Made by a program: the position numbers and the translations under genes. Below are positions 53,644 to 63,470 of a stretch of 64,000 bases of DNA, in pieces (position 1 is the first letter of the stretch; each line of letters opens with the position of its first letter). The notes beneath the pieces were generated by a model. That model was not told the origin of the DNA. It worked only from the letters and a program-made list of their open reading frames with translations, and did not search any database. Source of the stretch: Microthrixaceae bacterium (GTDB taxonomy: Bacteria > Actinomycetota > Acidimicrobiia > Acidimicrobiales > Microtrichaceae); contig JAOSKI010000044.1 of the NCBI GenBank assembly GCA_027493675.1, positions 98,019-162,018 on the forward strand, in the 5' to 3' direction.

Positions 53644-54487
53644 CTTCGAGCCGGCCTTCATGCAACGTGCCCTGCTCGCCGGCGTGCTTGCTGTGGTCGC
53701 CACCTCCGTGGTGGGAACCTGGGTGGTAATCCGTGGACTGACGTTTCTGGGTGATGCGCTCGCCCACGGCGTGGTGCCGGGCCTTGCGCTGGCGACGCTT
53801 TGGGGGTTCAGCCCGTTCCTCGGGGCGATCACGGCCGCACTGGTGATGGGGATGGCCGTGAGCATCGTGTCGCGCCGCACCACACTGCGCGAGGACACCG
53901 GCATCGGGCTTCTCTTCGTGGGGATGCTGGCGCTGGGTGTGATCATCGTGTCGCGCTCGGACTCCTTCGCCACCGACGTCACCAACCTGCTCTTCGGCGA
54001 GGTGCTGGGCGTCACCACCTCGGACCTGATGGTCCAGGCCGCCGTGGCCGCGGCGGTCGTGGTGACCGGTGCCCTGTTGTACCGGCCCCTGCTCGCACTG
54101 TCGTTCAACCCCGCCAAGGCGACCACCCTCGGGATGCGACCCCGCTGGACCCACGCCGCCCTGATGGTGATGTTGGCCGCGCCGATCGTGGCGTCGTTCC
54201 AGGCGATCGGGACCCTGCTGGTCTTCGGCCTGCTGGTGGGGCCACCTGCCACGGCCTCCCTGCTCGTGAAGCGGATCTCCACCGCGATCGTGCTCTCGGT
54301 GGGCATCGGTGTCATCTGGGTCGTGGTCGGCCTCTCCATCAGCTTCCATTACGGAACCGCCGGCGGCGCGACGGTAGCGGCACTGGCCGTGGCCGGCTTC
54401 TTCGCGACCCTCGTCGTGGTGGAGCTCCGCAAGGCCGTAGGATCCCGGCATGGAAAACGCCCAGATCACATCGGTGATGACCGCTGA
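53624..54487 (+). CDS. znuB: zinc ABC transporter permease ZnuB
   Basis: Intact, 287 residues, about eight spans. Family landmarks: VIRGLTFLGDALAHGVVPG, REDTGIGLLFVGMLALG, TNLLFGEVLGVTTSDL and FQAIGTLLVFGLLVGPPA, typical of ZnuB/MntB. Start ATG 53624 is the third member of a 20-bp triplication. Its last 38 bp overlap the CBS-protein gene. With ZnuA and ZnuC it completes a zinc (or manganese) uptake system; Zur and the ZnuC His tail favour zinc. Confidence 0.9.
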   Translation: MSWLTSAFEPAFMQRALLAGVLAVVATSVVGTWVVIRGLTFLGDALAHGVVPGLALATLWGFSPFLGAITAALVMGMAVSIVSRRTTLREDTGIGLLFVGMLALGVIIVSRSDSFATDVTNLLFGEVLGVTTSDLMVQAAVAAAVVVTGALLYRPLLALSFNPAKATTLGMRPRWTHAALMVMLAAPIVASFQAIGTLLVFGLLVGPPATASLLVKRISTAIVLSVGIGVIWVVVGLSISFHYGTAGGATVAALAVAGFFATLVVVELRKAVGSRHGKRPDHIGDDR

Positions 54488-54866
54488 TCCGGTCACCGTC
54501 GACCGCAGCGACCCGATCTCGGAGGCCTACGCCATCCTCAGGCACGCTCCGTTCCACCACCTGCCGGTGCTCGACGGCGACGAGCCGGTGGGGCTGATCA
54601 GCTCCACCGACATCCTGGAGCTCGCGTATGACGTGAAGGGCAGCGAGGAGAGGAACCTGATGGTCTTCCTCGACCATCAGTTCAACATGGACGATGCCAT
54701 GACCGAGACGCTCGTGTCGGTACCAGAGACCGCGACGGTGCGTGATGCCGCCGAGGCGCTCGCCGATGGAACGATCCACTCGGTGCTCGTGATGGGCTCC
54801 GAAGGCGCTCTCAAGGGGATAGTCACCACCACCGACCTGGTGCGCTTCCTGCTGGACGGACTCTGA
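54450..54866 (+). CDS. CBS-pair protein
   Basis: Intact, 138 residues from ATG 54450, overlapping the znuB end by 38 bp. Two CBS motifs: MTADPVTVDRSDPISEA ... HHLPVLDGDEPVGLIS and MTETLVSVPETATVRDA ... HSVLVMGSEGALKGIVT. Such stand-alone pairs bind adenine nucleotides and act as regulators. The overlap suggests co-translation with the transporter, possibly as an energy sensor for it; that role is inference. Confidence 0.83.
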   Translation: MENAQITSVMTADPVTVDRSDPISEAYAILRHAPFHHLPVLDGDEPVGLISSTDILELAYDVKGSEERNLMVFLDHQFNMDDAMTETLVSVPETATVRDAAEALADGTIHSVLVMGSEGALKGIVTTTDLVRFLLDGL

Positions 54867-54916
54867 AGGGCGTGACTCAGGCCGGCCCTACCCGGACCGG
54901 CCTGGGTTCCGCAGGG

Positions 54917-55386
54917 TCAGCCGCCGGCGGCAGCCTGGCCTGGAGTACGCCAGTCCGGCACGTCCGGTGCATTCTTCTCCCAGGAGCGGATGAACGCGGT
55001 GACCGACTCGACCTGCTCCGAGGTGAGCGGACCCGCGAAGTCCTGCCCGAACGCGCCCATGGCGGTGCCGGGCACGCCGACCGAGATCAGGTGGAACATC
55101 TGCTCGTTGGTCGCCGCGGTGAGGAACTGCTCGGAGTTGAGAGCAGGCGCCGACACGCCCTGGCCTGCATCACCGTGACATGACGCGCAGTTGAACTCCC
55201 AGACCTTCGCCCCTCGGTTGCGAGGGAGTCGAGGTTCTCGTCCCGGGACTCCTCGCGGTTGGAGGGCTCCACCTTCAGGTAGAGGGGGAACACCAGCACC
55301 ATCAAGGCGAGCAGGACCACGCCCCACGCCATCACCCGGTTCGTGGACCGGTCGACTTCGGGGTCGGTGGAGTATCCGTACGACAT
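54917..55386 (-). CDS. membrane-anchored cytochrome c of the bc-type complex (one frameshift)
   Basis: Monohaem c-type cytochrome. ATG 55386 gives one N-terminal anchor (MAWGVVLLALMVLVFPLYL). After an extra G near 55210 the haem site reads CASCHGDAGQGVSAP, with the distal Met probably in GTAMGAFGQDFAGPL. About 155 residues. It ends a four-gene set (cytochrome b N- and C-parts, Rieske, cytochrome c) with a one-base overlap to the Rieske gene. It would take electrons from the Rieske centre. Confidence 0.88.
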
Positions 55387-55913
55387 CAGTGTCCCTCCGC
55401 TGCGCATGGCGGGCCCTTGGCCGGCTCGTCGATGGTCTCGGTCCCCGGTGGCGGCCCTTCGATGGTCTCACCGGTGTCGATATACAGGAGGCCGTCGTCG
55501 CCCACCTCGGTCGGATAGCGGTCGAGGCCGCGGGGTGAGGGTCCTGACAGCAGGTCGCCCGCCCTGTTGAACACCGACCCGTGACACGGGCACTCGAAGC
55601 GCCCCGAGGACTCGCAGTACGGGACCCGGCATCCCAGGTGGGTGCACTTCTCGCTCAGTGCCAGCACCTCACCTTCGACGTCCACGAGGTAGCCGCGTGC
55701 TGCGGGAACGGGTAGAACACCGTTGGCCGGCACCATGTCGGGCTTCACGGTGCGCACCAGGCCACCGAAGCCCGAGATGGCCTTCGGCTTGAGGAGGTCC
55801 CACGTGGTCCACGCACCGGCCGCCGCGATGAGCGCCAGGCCACCGGCCCACATCCGCGCCAGGAAGCGCCGGCGACCCATCACGTTGGTCTGACTTGCAG
55901 TCCCTTGGTTCAT
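55386..55913 (-). CDS. Rieske Fe-S protein of the bc-type complex
   Basis: Intact, 175 residues from ATG 55913. A twin-arginine-like N-terminal anchor (GRRRFLARMWAGGLALIAAA) precedes the Rieske fold with CTHLGCRVPYCESSG and CPCHGSVFNRAGD, i.e. both CxH and CxxH ligand pairs plus the disulfide cysteines. Expected to sit on the outer membrane face and pass electrons from quinol to the cytochrome c encoded next. Confidence 0.93.
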   Translation of the reverse strand: MNQGTASQTNVMGRRRFLARMWAGGLALIAAAGAWTTWDLLKPKAISGFGGLVRTVKPDMVPANGVLPVPAARGYLVDVEGEVLALSEKCTHLGCRVPYCESSGRFECPCHGSVFNRAGDLLSGPSPRGLDRYPTEVGDDGLLYIDTGETIEGPPPGTETIDEPAKGPPCAAEGH

Positions 55914-55926
55914 TGCTCTCTCCGGT

Positions 55927-56472
55927 TCATAGCTCGCCGTGCCATTCGTCCCAGGGCCACACCCATCCCCAGTTGGGACCGCGGAAGGCGAAGCCGATGA
56001 TTGTCAGGATGATCCAGATGACCATGAACGCCGTGAAGGCGGTCACGGCCACCTTGCGGTGCCGTGGGGTCACCCACGGGCTGCGGTCGATGTAGGGCAG
56101 CACCACCAGCCCGATGATGATGGCGGTCGGGATCAGCACCCCGGCGATCAACGGGTGGAAGTGCGACAACAGCTCCTGCAGCGCCGCGAAGTACCAGGGA
56201 GCCTTCTCCGGGTTCGGCGTGTTGGTGGGGTCCGCGATGTCACGCAATGGAGCGTCGAAGAACACCGCGATCACCATCACGAGGAGCAGGACCGCCATGG
56301 CCGCCACGCCGTGGCGCACCAGCAGGTGCGGCCACACCATGACCAGGTCCTCGCGCTCGGGCTCCTTGCGCTCGTTGGCCACCGGCTTGCCCGGAACTAT
56401 CCCGAGCACGCGGGTGTTGGTGGGTTGCACACCGAGGTCTACGCGCGTCTCGGTGGGTGGGGCCTCAGACAT
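55927..56472 (-). CDS. cytochrome b C-terminal part (subunit IV type)
   Basis: Intact, 181 residues, three spans: HGVAAMAVLLLVMVIAVFF, HFHPLIAGVLIPTAIIIGLV and VAVTAFTAFMVIWIILTIIG. PEKAPWYFAALQELLSHFHP includes the quinol-site PxxW-type block of split cytochrome b (bc/b6f class). Its ATG overlaps the stop of the N-terminal cytochrome b gene by 8 bp. Confidence 0.88.
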   Translation of the reverse strand: MSEAPPTETRVDLGVQPTNTRVLGIVPGKPVANERKEPEREDLVMVWPHLLVRHGVAAMAVLLLVMVIAVFFDAPLRDIADPTNTPNPEKAPWYFAALQELLSHFHPLIAGVLIPTAIIIGLVVLPYIDRSPWVTPRHRKVAVTAFTAFMVIWIILTIIGFAFRGPNWGWVWPWDEWHGEL

Positions 56473-57295
56473 GGAACTCCTCCAGTTCCGGTTCGATCAC
56501 AACTTCGTCGGCGGCAGGAGGCCCACCGGCGACAGGGTCATCGGAGGTCGGTTCACCTGAGTCGGTGTCCAGCATCGAGTCCTTGCGCCAACGCCAGAGG
56601 TGGAACATGAGAACCGACACGATCGCCACCGGCAGCACCGCCACGTGCAGCACGTAGAAGCGCAGCAGGGTGGCGGAACCGACCACGGGCCCACCGAGGA
56701 GCATCTCCTGGGTGGTCTCGCCGATGAAGGGCACGTACCCCGCCATCTCGGTTCCCACCGTCACCGCCCAGAACGCCAGCTGGTCCCACGGCAGCAGGTA
56801 GCCGGTGAAGCTCATCAGCAGCGTCAACAACAGGAGTCCCACACCGAGCACCCAGTTGAACTCACGGGGTGCCTTGTAGGCGCCCCGGTAGAAGACCCGG
56901 GCCATGTGCGCCGCCACCGCCAACACCATCAGGTGGGCCGACCAGCGGTGCACGTTGCGGATGTACTGGCCGAAGGTGACCTCGAGCTGGATGTTCTGGA
57001 TGTCCGCGTAGGCCGACTCCGGCGACGGCACGTAGAAGAACATCAGGTAGATGCCCGAGGCGATGAGCGATCCGAGCAGCACCGTGGAGATCACCCCGAG
57101 GTACCAGGAGTACCGGAAGGCGATCTCCTTGCGGCGCATCTTCACGGGGTAGATGTGCAACAGGAAGCTCGACCAGTGGCCCGCCGCGCGGTCACGCGGG
57201 GTGGCCCGCGTCGGGGCCCTGAAGATCGAGCGGCCCACCGTGGTGCCACGCAGGCGCTGCGCTATCGATCCGCGGCGGTCCATCCCGGCGGTCAC
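56465..57295 (-). CDS. cytochrome b N-terminal part (diheme, b6 type)
   Basis: Intact, about 276 residues; GTG 57295 overlaps the stop of the upstream oxidoreductase gene, ATG 57283 is the alternative. Four haem-ligating His lie in two helices: VHRWSAHLMVLAVAAHMARVF (split: VHRWSAHLMVL and AAHMARVF) and LHVAVLPVAIVSVLMFHLW. SFTGYLLPWDQLAFWAV is the quinone-site block. The C-terminus is acidic (EPELEEFHV). Together with the next gene it makes the split cytochrome b core. Confidence 0.92.
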   Translation of the reverse strand: MTAGMDRRGSIAQRLRGTTVGRSIFRAPTRATPRDRAAGHWSSFLLHIYPVKMRRKEIAFRYSWYLGVISTVLLGSLIASGIYLMFFYVPSPESAYADIQNIQLEVTFGQYIRNVHRWSAHLMVLAVAAHMARVFYRGAYKAPREFNWVLGVGLLLLTLLMSFTGYLLPWDQLAFWAVTVGTEMAGYVPFIGETTQEMLLGGPVVGSATLLRFYVLHVAVLPVAIVSVLMFHLWRWRKDSMLDTDSGEPTSDDPVAGGPPAADEVVIEPELEEFHV

Positions 57296-59411
57296 GACGG
57301 CACTCCGGATCCGGTCCACATGCCCATGGACAGCGCGTCGGGCGGACATCGCTCGATGCACAATCCGCAACGGATGCACGAAGTCTCATCCAACAACAAG
57401 GCGGTACCTCCTCCATGACCCGGATCCACCTCTTCGGATGGAACCAGGGAGATCACATCGACGGGGGCACACGTCTGCGCAAAGCGCGCAGAGCACACAC
57501 CGATCGACGTCCAACATGATGTTCGCGAAGCAGCGCAGGCAGCGGTTGGCCTCGCATCGGGCCTGTTCGGGGGTGAACCCGGTCTCGACCTCCGCCAGAC
57601 CCATCCGCCGGCCCGTCTCGAGGGTCGGCACCGATACCCGGTCATAGCGGTCGTAGAGGTCCTCGAGACGGTGGAACTGCTGGAGCGTGACCATCTTCCC
57701 CGGCCGGTCCTCGGGCAGTTCCCCACCGAAGTGCCGGTGGATGTCGGACGCCGAGCGGCGCCCGTCCGCGATGGCGTCGATCAGCGTGCGGGGACCCTTG
57801 GCCGCGTCACCGCCCGCCCAGATGCCCTCGATGCTCGTGGCCCCGGTCACCTGGTCGACGCTGATCGTGCGCCGTGGGGGAGGTCTCGGGGCCCGAGTCA
57901 CCCAGCGCGCCGAGGTCGATGGCCTGGCCGATGGCGAGGATCACGGTGTCGGCCTCGGCGAACTGCACGTCGTCGGTGTCGAACTCCGGGGAGAACCGTC
58001 CGTCCTCGTCGAACACCCTGGTCACCTTGGTCGTCTCGAGACCGGTCACCCTGCCGTTCTTCGGTGAGGATGCGGGCCGGGCCACGACGGTGGACGAACT
58101 CGATGCCCTCCTCCACCGCCTCCTCGATCTCGAACTCGTGCGCAGGCATCTCGTCGCGTGACTCGAGGGAGAAGACCGTGGTGTGCCGGGCACCGGCCTG
58201 GCGGCACTGCGTGCCACGTCGAGCGCCTCGGTGATCGACACCCGCTCGTCGGCCAGATCCGCCTCTGGATCGGTCGCAGCCGAAGCAGTGCCGGTCGCAG
58301 CCTGTGCCGCGTAGTCCGCAGCCCGCAACGCAGTCCGCGCGGCATCCATCGCCACGTCGCCGCCACCCACCACGATCACCCGCTCGCCGATGTTCACCTC
58401 GAAGCCGCGGTTCATGTTGATGAGGAACTCGATTGCCTTGAACACGCCGTCCGCGTCGGCACCCTCGATGTCCAGGCCACGCCCGAGGGTGGCCCCGATG
58501 CCGAGGAACACCGCGTCGTGGCGCGCCCGGAGCTGCTCAGGGTCACGTCCACACCGAGGCGCGTGTTGTACTCGACCTCCACACCGAGGTTGAGGATCGC
58601 GTCGATGTCGCCCTTGAGCACGTCCCGGTCGAGGCGGTACTCGGGAATCCCCAACCACATCGCCCCACCGAGGCGGTCGGTGGCCTCGTACACGGTCACC
58701 GAGTAGCCGAACCGCGCCAGGTCGTGCGCGCACGCCATGCCCGCCGGTCCTCCGCCGACGATCCCGATGGTCTCGGGACGCTTCGCGGCGGGAGGAGCCG
58801 CGACCCGCTCCCAGGTCTCCCCGACGCCGGCCTCGGTTCCGTACTGCTCGGTGACGAACCGCTTGAGCGCCCTGATGGCGATGGGACGGTCGATCTGTCC
58901 TCGCCGGCATGCATCCTCGCACGGTGCCGCACACACCCTGCCGCACACCGTCGCGAACGGATTCGGAAGCCCTCGCAGTCAGGTATGCGAGCTCGTCGTC
59001 GCCATCGGCGATGGCCGCCACGTACATGCCCGCGTTCGTGTGCACCGGCACGCGGCTAAGCACGGGATGTTCTCGTCGTAGTAGGACAGTCCGTCCGGTG
59101 ACGCCATCAGATCCTCGAATCCCGCTGCGCCACGGCAGCAGCCACAGCGACAGGAGCAGCCCGGCACCGAACACGCCGCTTCCCACGACGTCCTGCATCA
59201 CCCGGTCCAGGTCGGACACGGCCTGCAGTGTCATCACCCAACCGGGTATGACGACCACCAACGTCGTGATACCGACCACGATCACCAGGGTCTTGAGCCA
59301 GGCGACCGACCAGCGCACGTTCAGTCGGTCGATCCGTCCGAAGGTGTACTTGCCCAGCGCCACGGCGAGAACCGCTGTGACGACGATGACTCCGAGGACT
59401 GCTCTGTTCAT
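57292..59411 (-). CDS. membrane-anchored NAD(P)H-type FAD / Fe-S oxidoreductase (GltD-like with C-terminal ferredoxin; several frameshifts)
   Basis: About 700 residues from ATG 59411. Three N-terminal spans (VVVTAVLAVALGKYTF-type region; TLVIVVGITTLVVVIPGWV; LLLSLWLLPW) precede a glutamate-synthase-small-subunit-like core: NIPCLAACPVHTN and TVCGRVCAAPCEDACRRG (Fe-S ligands), FAD site IGIVGGGPAGMACAHDL, NADPH site RVIVVGGGDVAMDAART, and GIWAGGDAAKGPRTLIDAI. The C-terminal part adds two 4Fe-4S motifs, CVLCALCADVCP and CIRCGLCIERCPPDAL. Frames break near 59110, 58985, 58540, 58200, 58080, 57880 and 57450. GTGA overlap with cytochrome b implies one complex feeding NAD(P)H or ferredoxin electrons to, or from, the quinone pool. 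Confidence 0.82.
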
Positions 59412-59471
59412 TGTGTGACTCCCTTCGATGGGGCCGGTGTACCTGCTTGAGCGGACATGTGCGCCGAGTCC

Positions 59472-61122
59472 CTACGGGTTCTTGAACTCGGCCTTGGGCC
59501 CGAGGTAGTACCACCAGTTCAGGACCAGGCACACTAGGTAGAACACGGCAAATGCACCAAGGGCGATCTCAGGTTTGCCGGCGGTGATCTGCTCGCCGAA
59601 CTGCTGTGGCACGATGAACGCCCCGTAGGCAGCGACCGCCGAGGTCCACCCCAGCACGGGGCCGGCCTGCTCGCGGTCGAACACGTTCGCGATGGTGCGG
59701 AACGTGGAGCCGTTGCCGATGCCGGAAGCCGCGAACAGCACCAGGAAGATCAAGAAGAACGGGACGAAGTAGTCCTGAGGAGTCTCGGACTGGTAGGCCT
59801 GCTTCAGGTAGTAGGCCACACCGAGGGCGCTGACGGTCATCACCAAGGCGACGTACTGGGTCACCCGGGCACCACCCACCTTGTCGGCGATCCATCCACC
59901 CACCGGGCGGATGAACGCTCCGATGAACGCACCCATCCATGCACATGTGAGCACCGGAGGACCATCGGGATTGACCGTGTCATGGGTGAGCACCCCGTCG
60001 ATCTCGATGTGCTTGAAGCCGAACACCACCTTCATGGCCAGCGCGAAGGCCGCCGAGTAGCCGATGAAGCTGCCGAAGGTCATGGTGTAGATGACGCTCA
60101 TGATCCACGTGTGCTTGTTGCCGAAAATCCTGTACTGACGTTCAAGGTTCGTCCGCACCGCTCCGGGGATCTGCTTGAGCAGCCACACGGTGCCCGCAAG
60201 CACAGCGGCCATCACCGGCCACTTCGCCCATGACGGAGCACCAAGGCCCGAGGAGTCACTCGGCAGGATGATGTACAGGCCCACGATCGAGGTGCCGAAC
60301 GCGATGGCCAGCATCCCCAGGATCTTCCCGAACGCGGCCGCCGGGTTGCCGATGTTGGGCGAGACGTGATCCACGGCGATGTTGTTCATCCCGAACCAGA
60401 TCAGGAAGCCCAGCGGTATCAGGAACACCAACCACACGAAGCCGGCGTTCTGGATCCAGGTCTGCGTGCCGGCCTCGATCTTGCCGAGCAGGGTACCGGA
60501 GTCCTTCTGGAGCACCATCGACCCTCCGATGACACCGAAGGTCATGACCGCTGGGATCAGCAGCTGCATGGTGGTCACACCGGCGTTGCCGAGGCCTGCG
60601 TTCAGGCCGAGGGCCAGGCCCTGCTTGCGCTTCGGGTAGAAGAAGCTGATGTTCGACATCGACGATGCGAAGTTGCCCCACCGAGGCCGGACAACAACGC
60701 CAGGAGCTGGAACACCCACAGCGGAGTGTCCTTGCTCATGAGGGCGATACCGGTTCCCAACGCCGGTACGATCAGCAGCATCACGGTGAGGAAGCTCGTG
60801 TAGCGGCCGCCGGAGATCCGGATGAAGAAGCTGCTCGGTATGCGCAAGGTGGCGCCGGCGAAGCCGCCTATGGCTGAGAGCGTGAACAGCTGGGCCTCGC
60901 TGAAGGGAAGCCCAGGTTGAGCATCTGCACGGTGATGATCGACCAGTACATCCAGACCGCGAACCCCATCAGGAGGCTCGGGATCGAGATCCACAGGTTG
61001 CGGTTCGCGATGTGCTTGCCGGTGGACTCCCAGAACTCCTCGTCCTCGGGGTCCCACTTCGTGATGTCGGCGTTCAACCGCTTTCGTTGAGCGGGTTCCG
61101 TTGCTGTGTCCTGCTTGGTCAT
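59472..61122 (-). CDS. narK: NarK-type nitrate/nitrite MFS transporter, first of two (two frameshifts)
   Basis: About 550 residues from ATG 61122 ([20 protein letters not shown]), longer than average because of N-terminal and mid-protein insertions. Landmarks: IPSSFFIRISGGRYTSFLTV and the nitrate-signature region GNFASSMSNISFFYP, later FIRPVGGWIADKVGGARVT and GIGNGSTFRTIANVF (second signature). Breaks near 60925 and 60680. Its ATG overlaps the stop of the second transporter gene upstream (ATGA). Confidence 0.88.
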
Positions 61123-62751
61123 GGGGTGGTCACCTCCGGTTCGGCCCCGATCGGAACATCCACCACATGGTCCATCTCCTCTGCATGGGAACCCTCGGGC
61201 TCCCGCAGCAGGAACGCAGTGATGAGGAAGCTCGCCGCCGCACCCCGGCGAGGATGAAGAAGAACGTCCGGGCGTCCACCAGTGAGTAGACGACGAGGTA
61301 GATCACCGCGCCGACGTTGCCGTAGGCGCCTGCCATACCGGCGATCTGACCCGTCATCCGCTTGTTGACCATCGGGATGATCGCGGAGGTGGCGCCCTCG
61401 GCCCCTGGACGAACATCGATGCGCCGACGACGATCACGACCGCAACCACCAGCCAGGCGACCCCGTCGAAGGTGGGCACCAGGTTGCGCAGGCCGTCGGC
61501 GTCCACACCGCTGCCGAACTTGGAGATGAACCCCATGGCCACAAAACCGGCCGCGATGCCCCGATGTAGACGAGCATCGTGCGCTTGCGGTTCGGCAACC
61601 GGTCCGAGATGTACCCACCCAACGGTCGTGCCACCAGGTTCACGAACGCGAACGACGAGGCCACCAGACCCGCCACCGTCGCGGTCACCATGGGACTGCC
61701 GTCGCTGTTGGTGAGCGTCGAGAAGGTGGTCTCGAAGAACAGCGGCAGCATGGAGACCACCGCGAGCTCGGCGCCGAAGTTGGCGAAGTAGGTGCTGTTC
61801 AACGCCGCCACGCTGCCCCAGTGGTACTTCTCGTCCTCGGGCACGCCGGCACGGATGTAGGGCAGGTTCACCTGCAGCGTCTTGACCACGTGAGCGATGT
61901 AGACCAACGCCAGCACCGCGTAGATCACCATGAGCATGCTCTCGGAGATGATCGGCGAGCCGTCGACCTTCACGTTGGAGATCCGCCACGCCAGGAGTCC
62001 GAGCGCCCCCACGAGCGGGATCGACCAGACGAGGTACTGGGCGAGGTCGCCATAGGAGGTGACCATCATCGGTTCGGTCTTCTTCGCCTTCTGGAGCGTC
62101 GTGCCCTCGGGCGTGTCGCGCTACCAGGAAGTAGTACATCACCCCGTAGATGCCCATCACGAGGCCGTTCACCGCGATCGCCCAGCGCCAGGAGTCGTCG
62201 CCGGTGTCGAACCAGGTGCCCATCACCGTGATGGCGAACCACGGCAGGGTCATCGCTGCCCAGGCGGATCCGAAGTTGCCCCCAACCCGCGTGAACCCCT
62301 CGGCACGGCCTATGTACTTGGGAGGGAACCACTGGGCGACCATCTTGATGCCCACGACGAACCCGGCGCCCACGCTGCCGAGCACCAACCGGGCGATGAA
62401 CAACTGCATGAACGAGTTGCCCAACGCGAAGCGCGAGTGTGGGCACCGCCATCGTGACCATCAGCGCGCTGAACACGACCCGCGACCCGAAGCGGTCGAC
62501 CAGGGCACCGATCACGATGCGGGCAGGGATCGTGAACGCCACGTTCGCTATCGCCAGGATCTTCAGATGCTCCGCGGTGAGCCAGTCGGCCTCGTCGAGT
62601 ATCGTGGTGGCCAGAGGCGCCAGGTTGAACCACACGTAGAACGTCATGAAGAACGCGATCCACGTGTAGTGCAGCACCCTGATGCGCTCCTGGCTCAGGT
62701 CCCAGAGCTTCGGGGGACGTCGTCTCCGTTGACGACGGGGGTGTCGCTCAT
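61119..62751 (-). CDS. narK: NarK-type nitrate/nitrite MFS transporter, second (several frameshifts)
   Basis: About 545 residues from ATG 62751. [36 protein letters not shown], then, after a break near 62430, [20 protein letters not shown] and [20 protein letters not shown] (signature one); [20 protein letters not shown]; and [19 protein letters not shown] (signature two). Other breaks near 62110, 61560, 61405 and 61240. The end reads [14 protein letters not shown]. It is of a different subtype from the first NarK, as in organisms that pair a nitrate/proton symporter with a nitrate/nitrite antiporter. Stop and start overlaps link it to narI and the first narK. Confidence 0.86.
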
Positions 62752-63470
62752 GAGTGACTCTTCTCCATCGGGCGGTCCACCGCAGGGTGGAACGCGGCGG
62801 GTGTGGGCGAGTTGCGCACCACCCTCTGCCAGGGCCTCCACAGGTACCAGAACGGCAGGGTGATGATGTGCACGAGCCGTGTGAACGGGAACACCGCCAC
62901 GAACACCCAGAACGCCAGCACGTGGGCCTTGACGACCACGGGAAGCGGTTCGATGTAGGCGGGGTCGGGCTGGAACACGATGAGCGAGCGGACATAGGGC
63001 ACCATCACCGCAGTTCCCCAGACCGAGCCGAAGCGGTAGGCGACGGCGGTCCATATGCCGGTTGCGATCTGCACGGCGATCACCGCGAGCACAACCAGGT
63101 CCATCGGCCGGGTGACGGCGCGGATGCGGGGCGTGCCGAGCCTGCGCACGATCAGCACGACGATGCCGAACGCCGCCCACAGGGCGAGGGCCAACCCGGT
63201 GATCTCCAGCACGGCGAGGCGCAACGGGGTTCCGTTCCACAGCTCCAACGCCTCGGGGATGACCAGCGCGGTCAGGTGGCCGAGCAGGATCAGGCTGATC
63301 CCCCAGTGGAAGGGAATCGAGCCCCAGTAGAGCTTGCGGCTCTCCAGAAGCTGCGACGACAGCGACGAGACCGTGAACTCCTGGGTCCGCCAGCGGGCGA
63401 TGGTCACCACCACCAGCACCAGGAACGCCGCGTAGGGCAGTGCCCCGAACAGTAGTTCGTTTGTGGTCAT
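62748..63470 (-). CDS. narI: respiratory nitrate reductase gamma subunit NarI
   Basis: Membrane diheme cytochrome b that takes electrons from quinol to NarH. Intact, 240 residues from ATG 63470. Five spans; haem His in WGSIPFHWGISLILLGH and VVVKAHVLAFWVFVAVFPF followed by TRLVHIITLPFWYLWRPWQ. ATGA overlaps at both ends tie it to narJ and narK. Confidence 0.93.
   Translation of the reverse strand: MTTNELLFGALPYAAFLVLVVVTIARWRTQEFTVSSLSSQLLESRKLYWGSIPFHWGISLILLGHLTALVIPEALELWNGTPLRLAVLEITGLALALWAAFGIVVLIVRRLGTPRIRAVTRPMDLVVLAVIAVQIATGIWTAVAYRFGSVWGTAVMVPYVRSLIVFQPDPAYIEPLPVVVKAHVLAFWVFVAVFPFTRLVHIITLPFWYLWRPWQRVVRNSPTPAAFHPAVDRPMEKSHS

Noticed and set aside
53302..54496. Two long minus-strand frames (345 and 369 codons) opposite znuA-znuB
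   Set aside because: Ser/Thr- and His/Gly-rich shadows of the metal transporter genes; no start signals or motifs.
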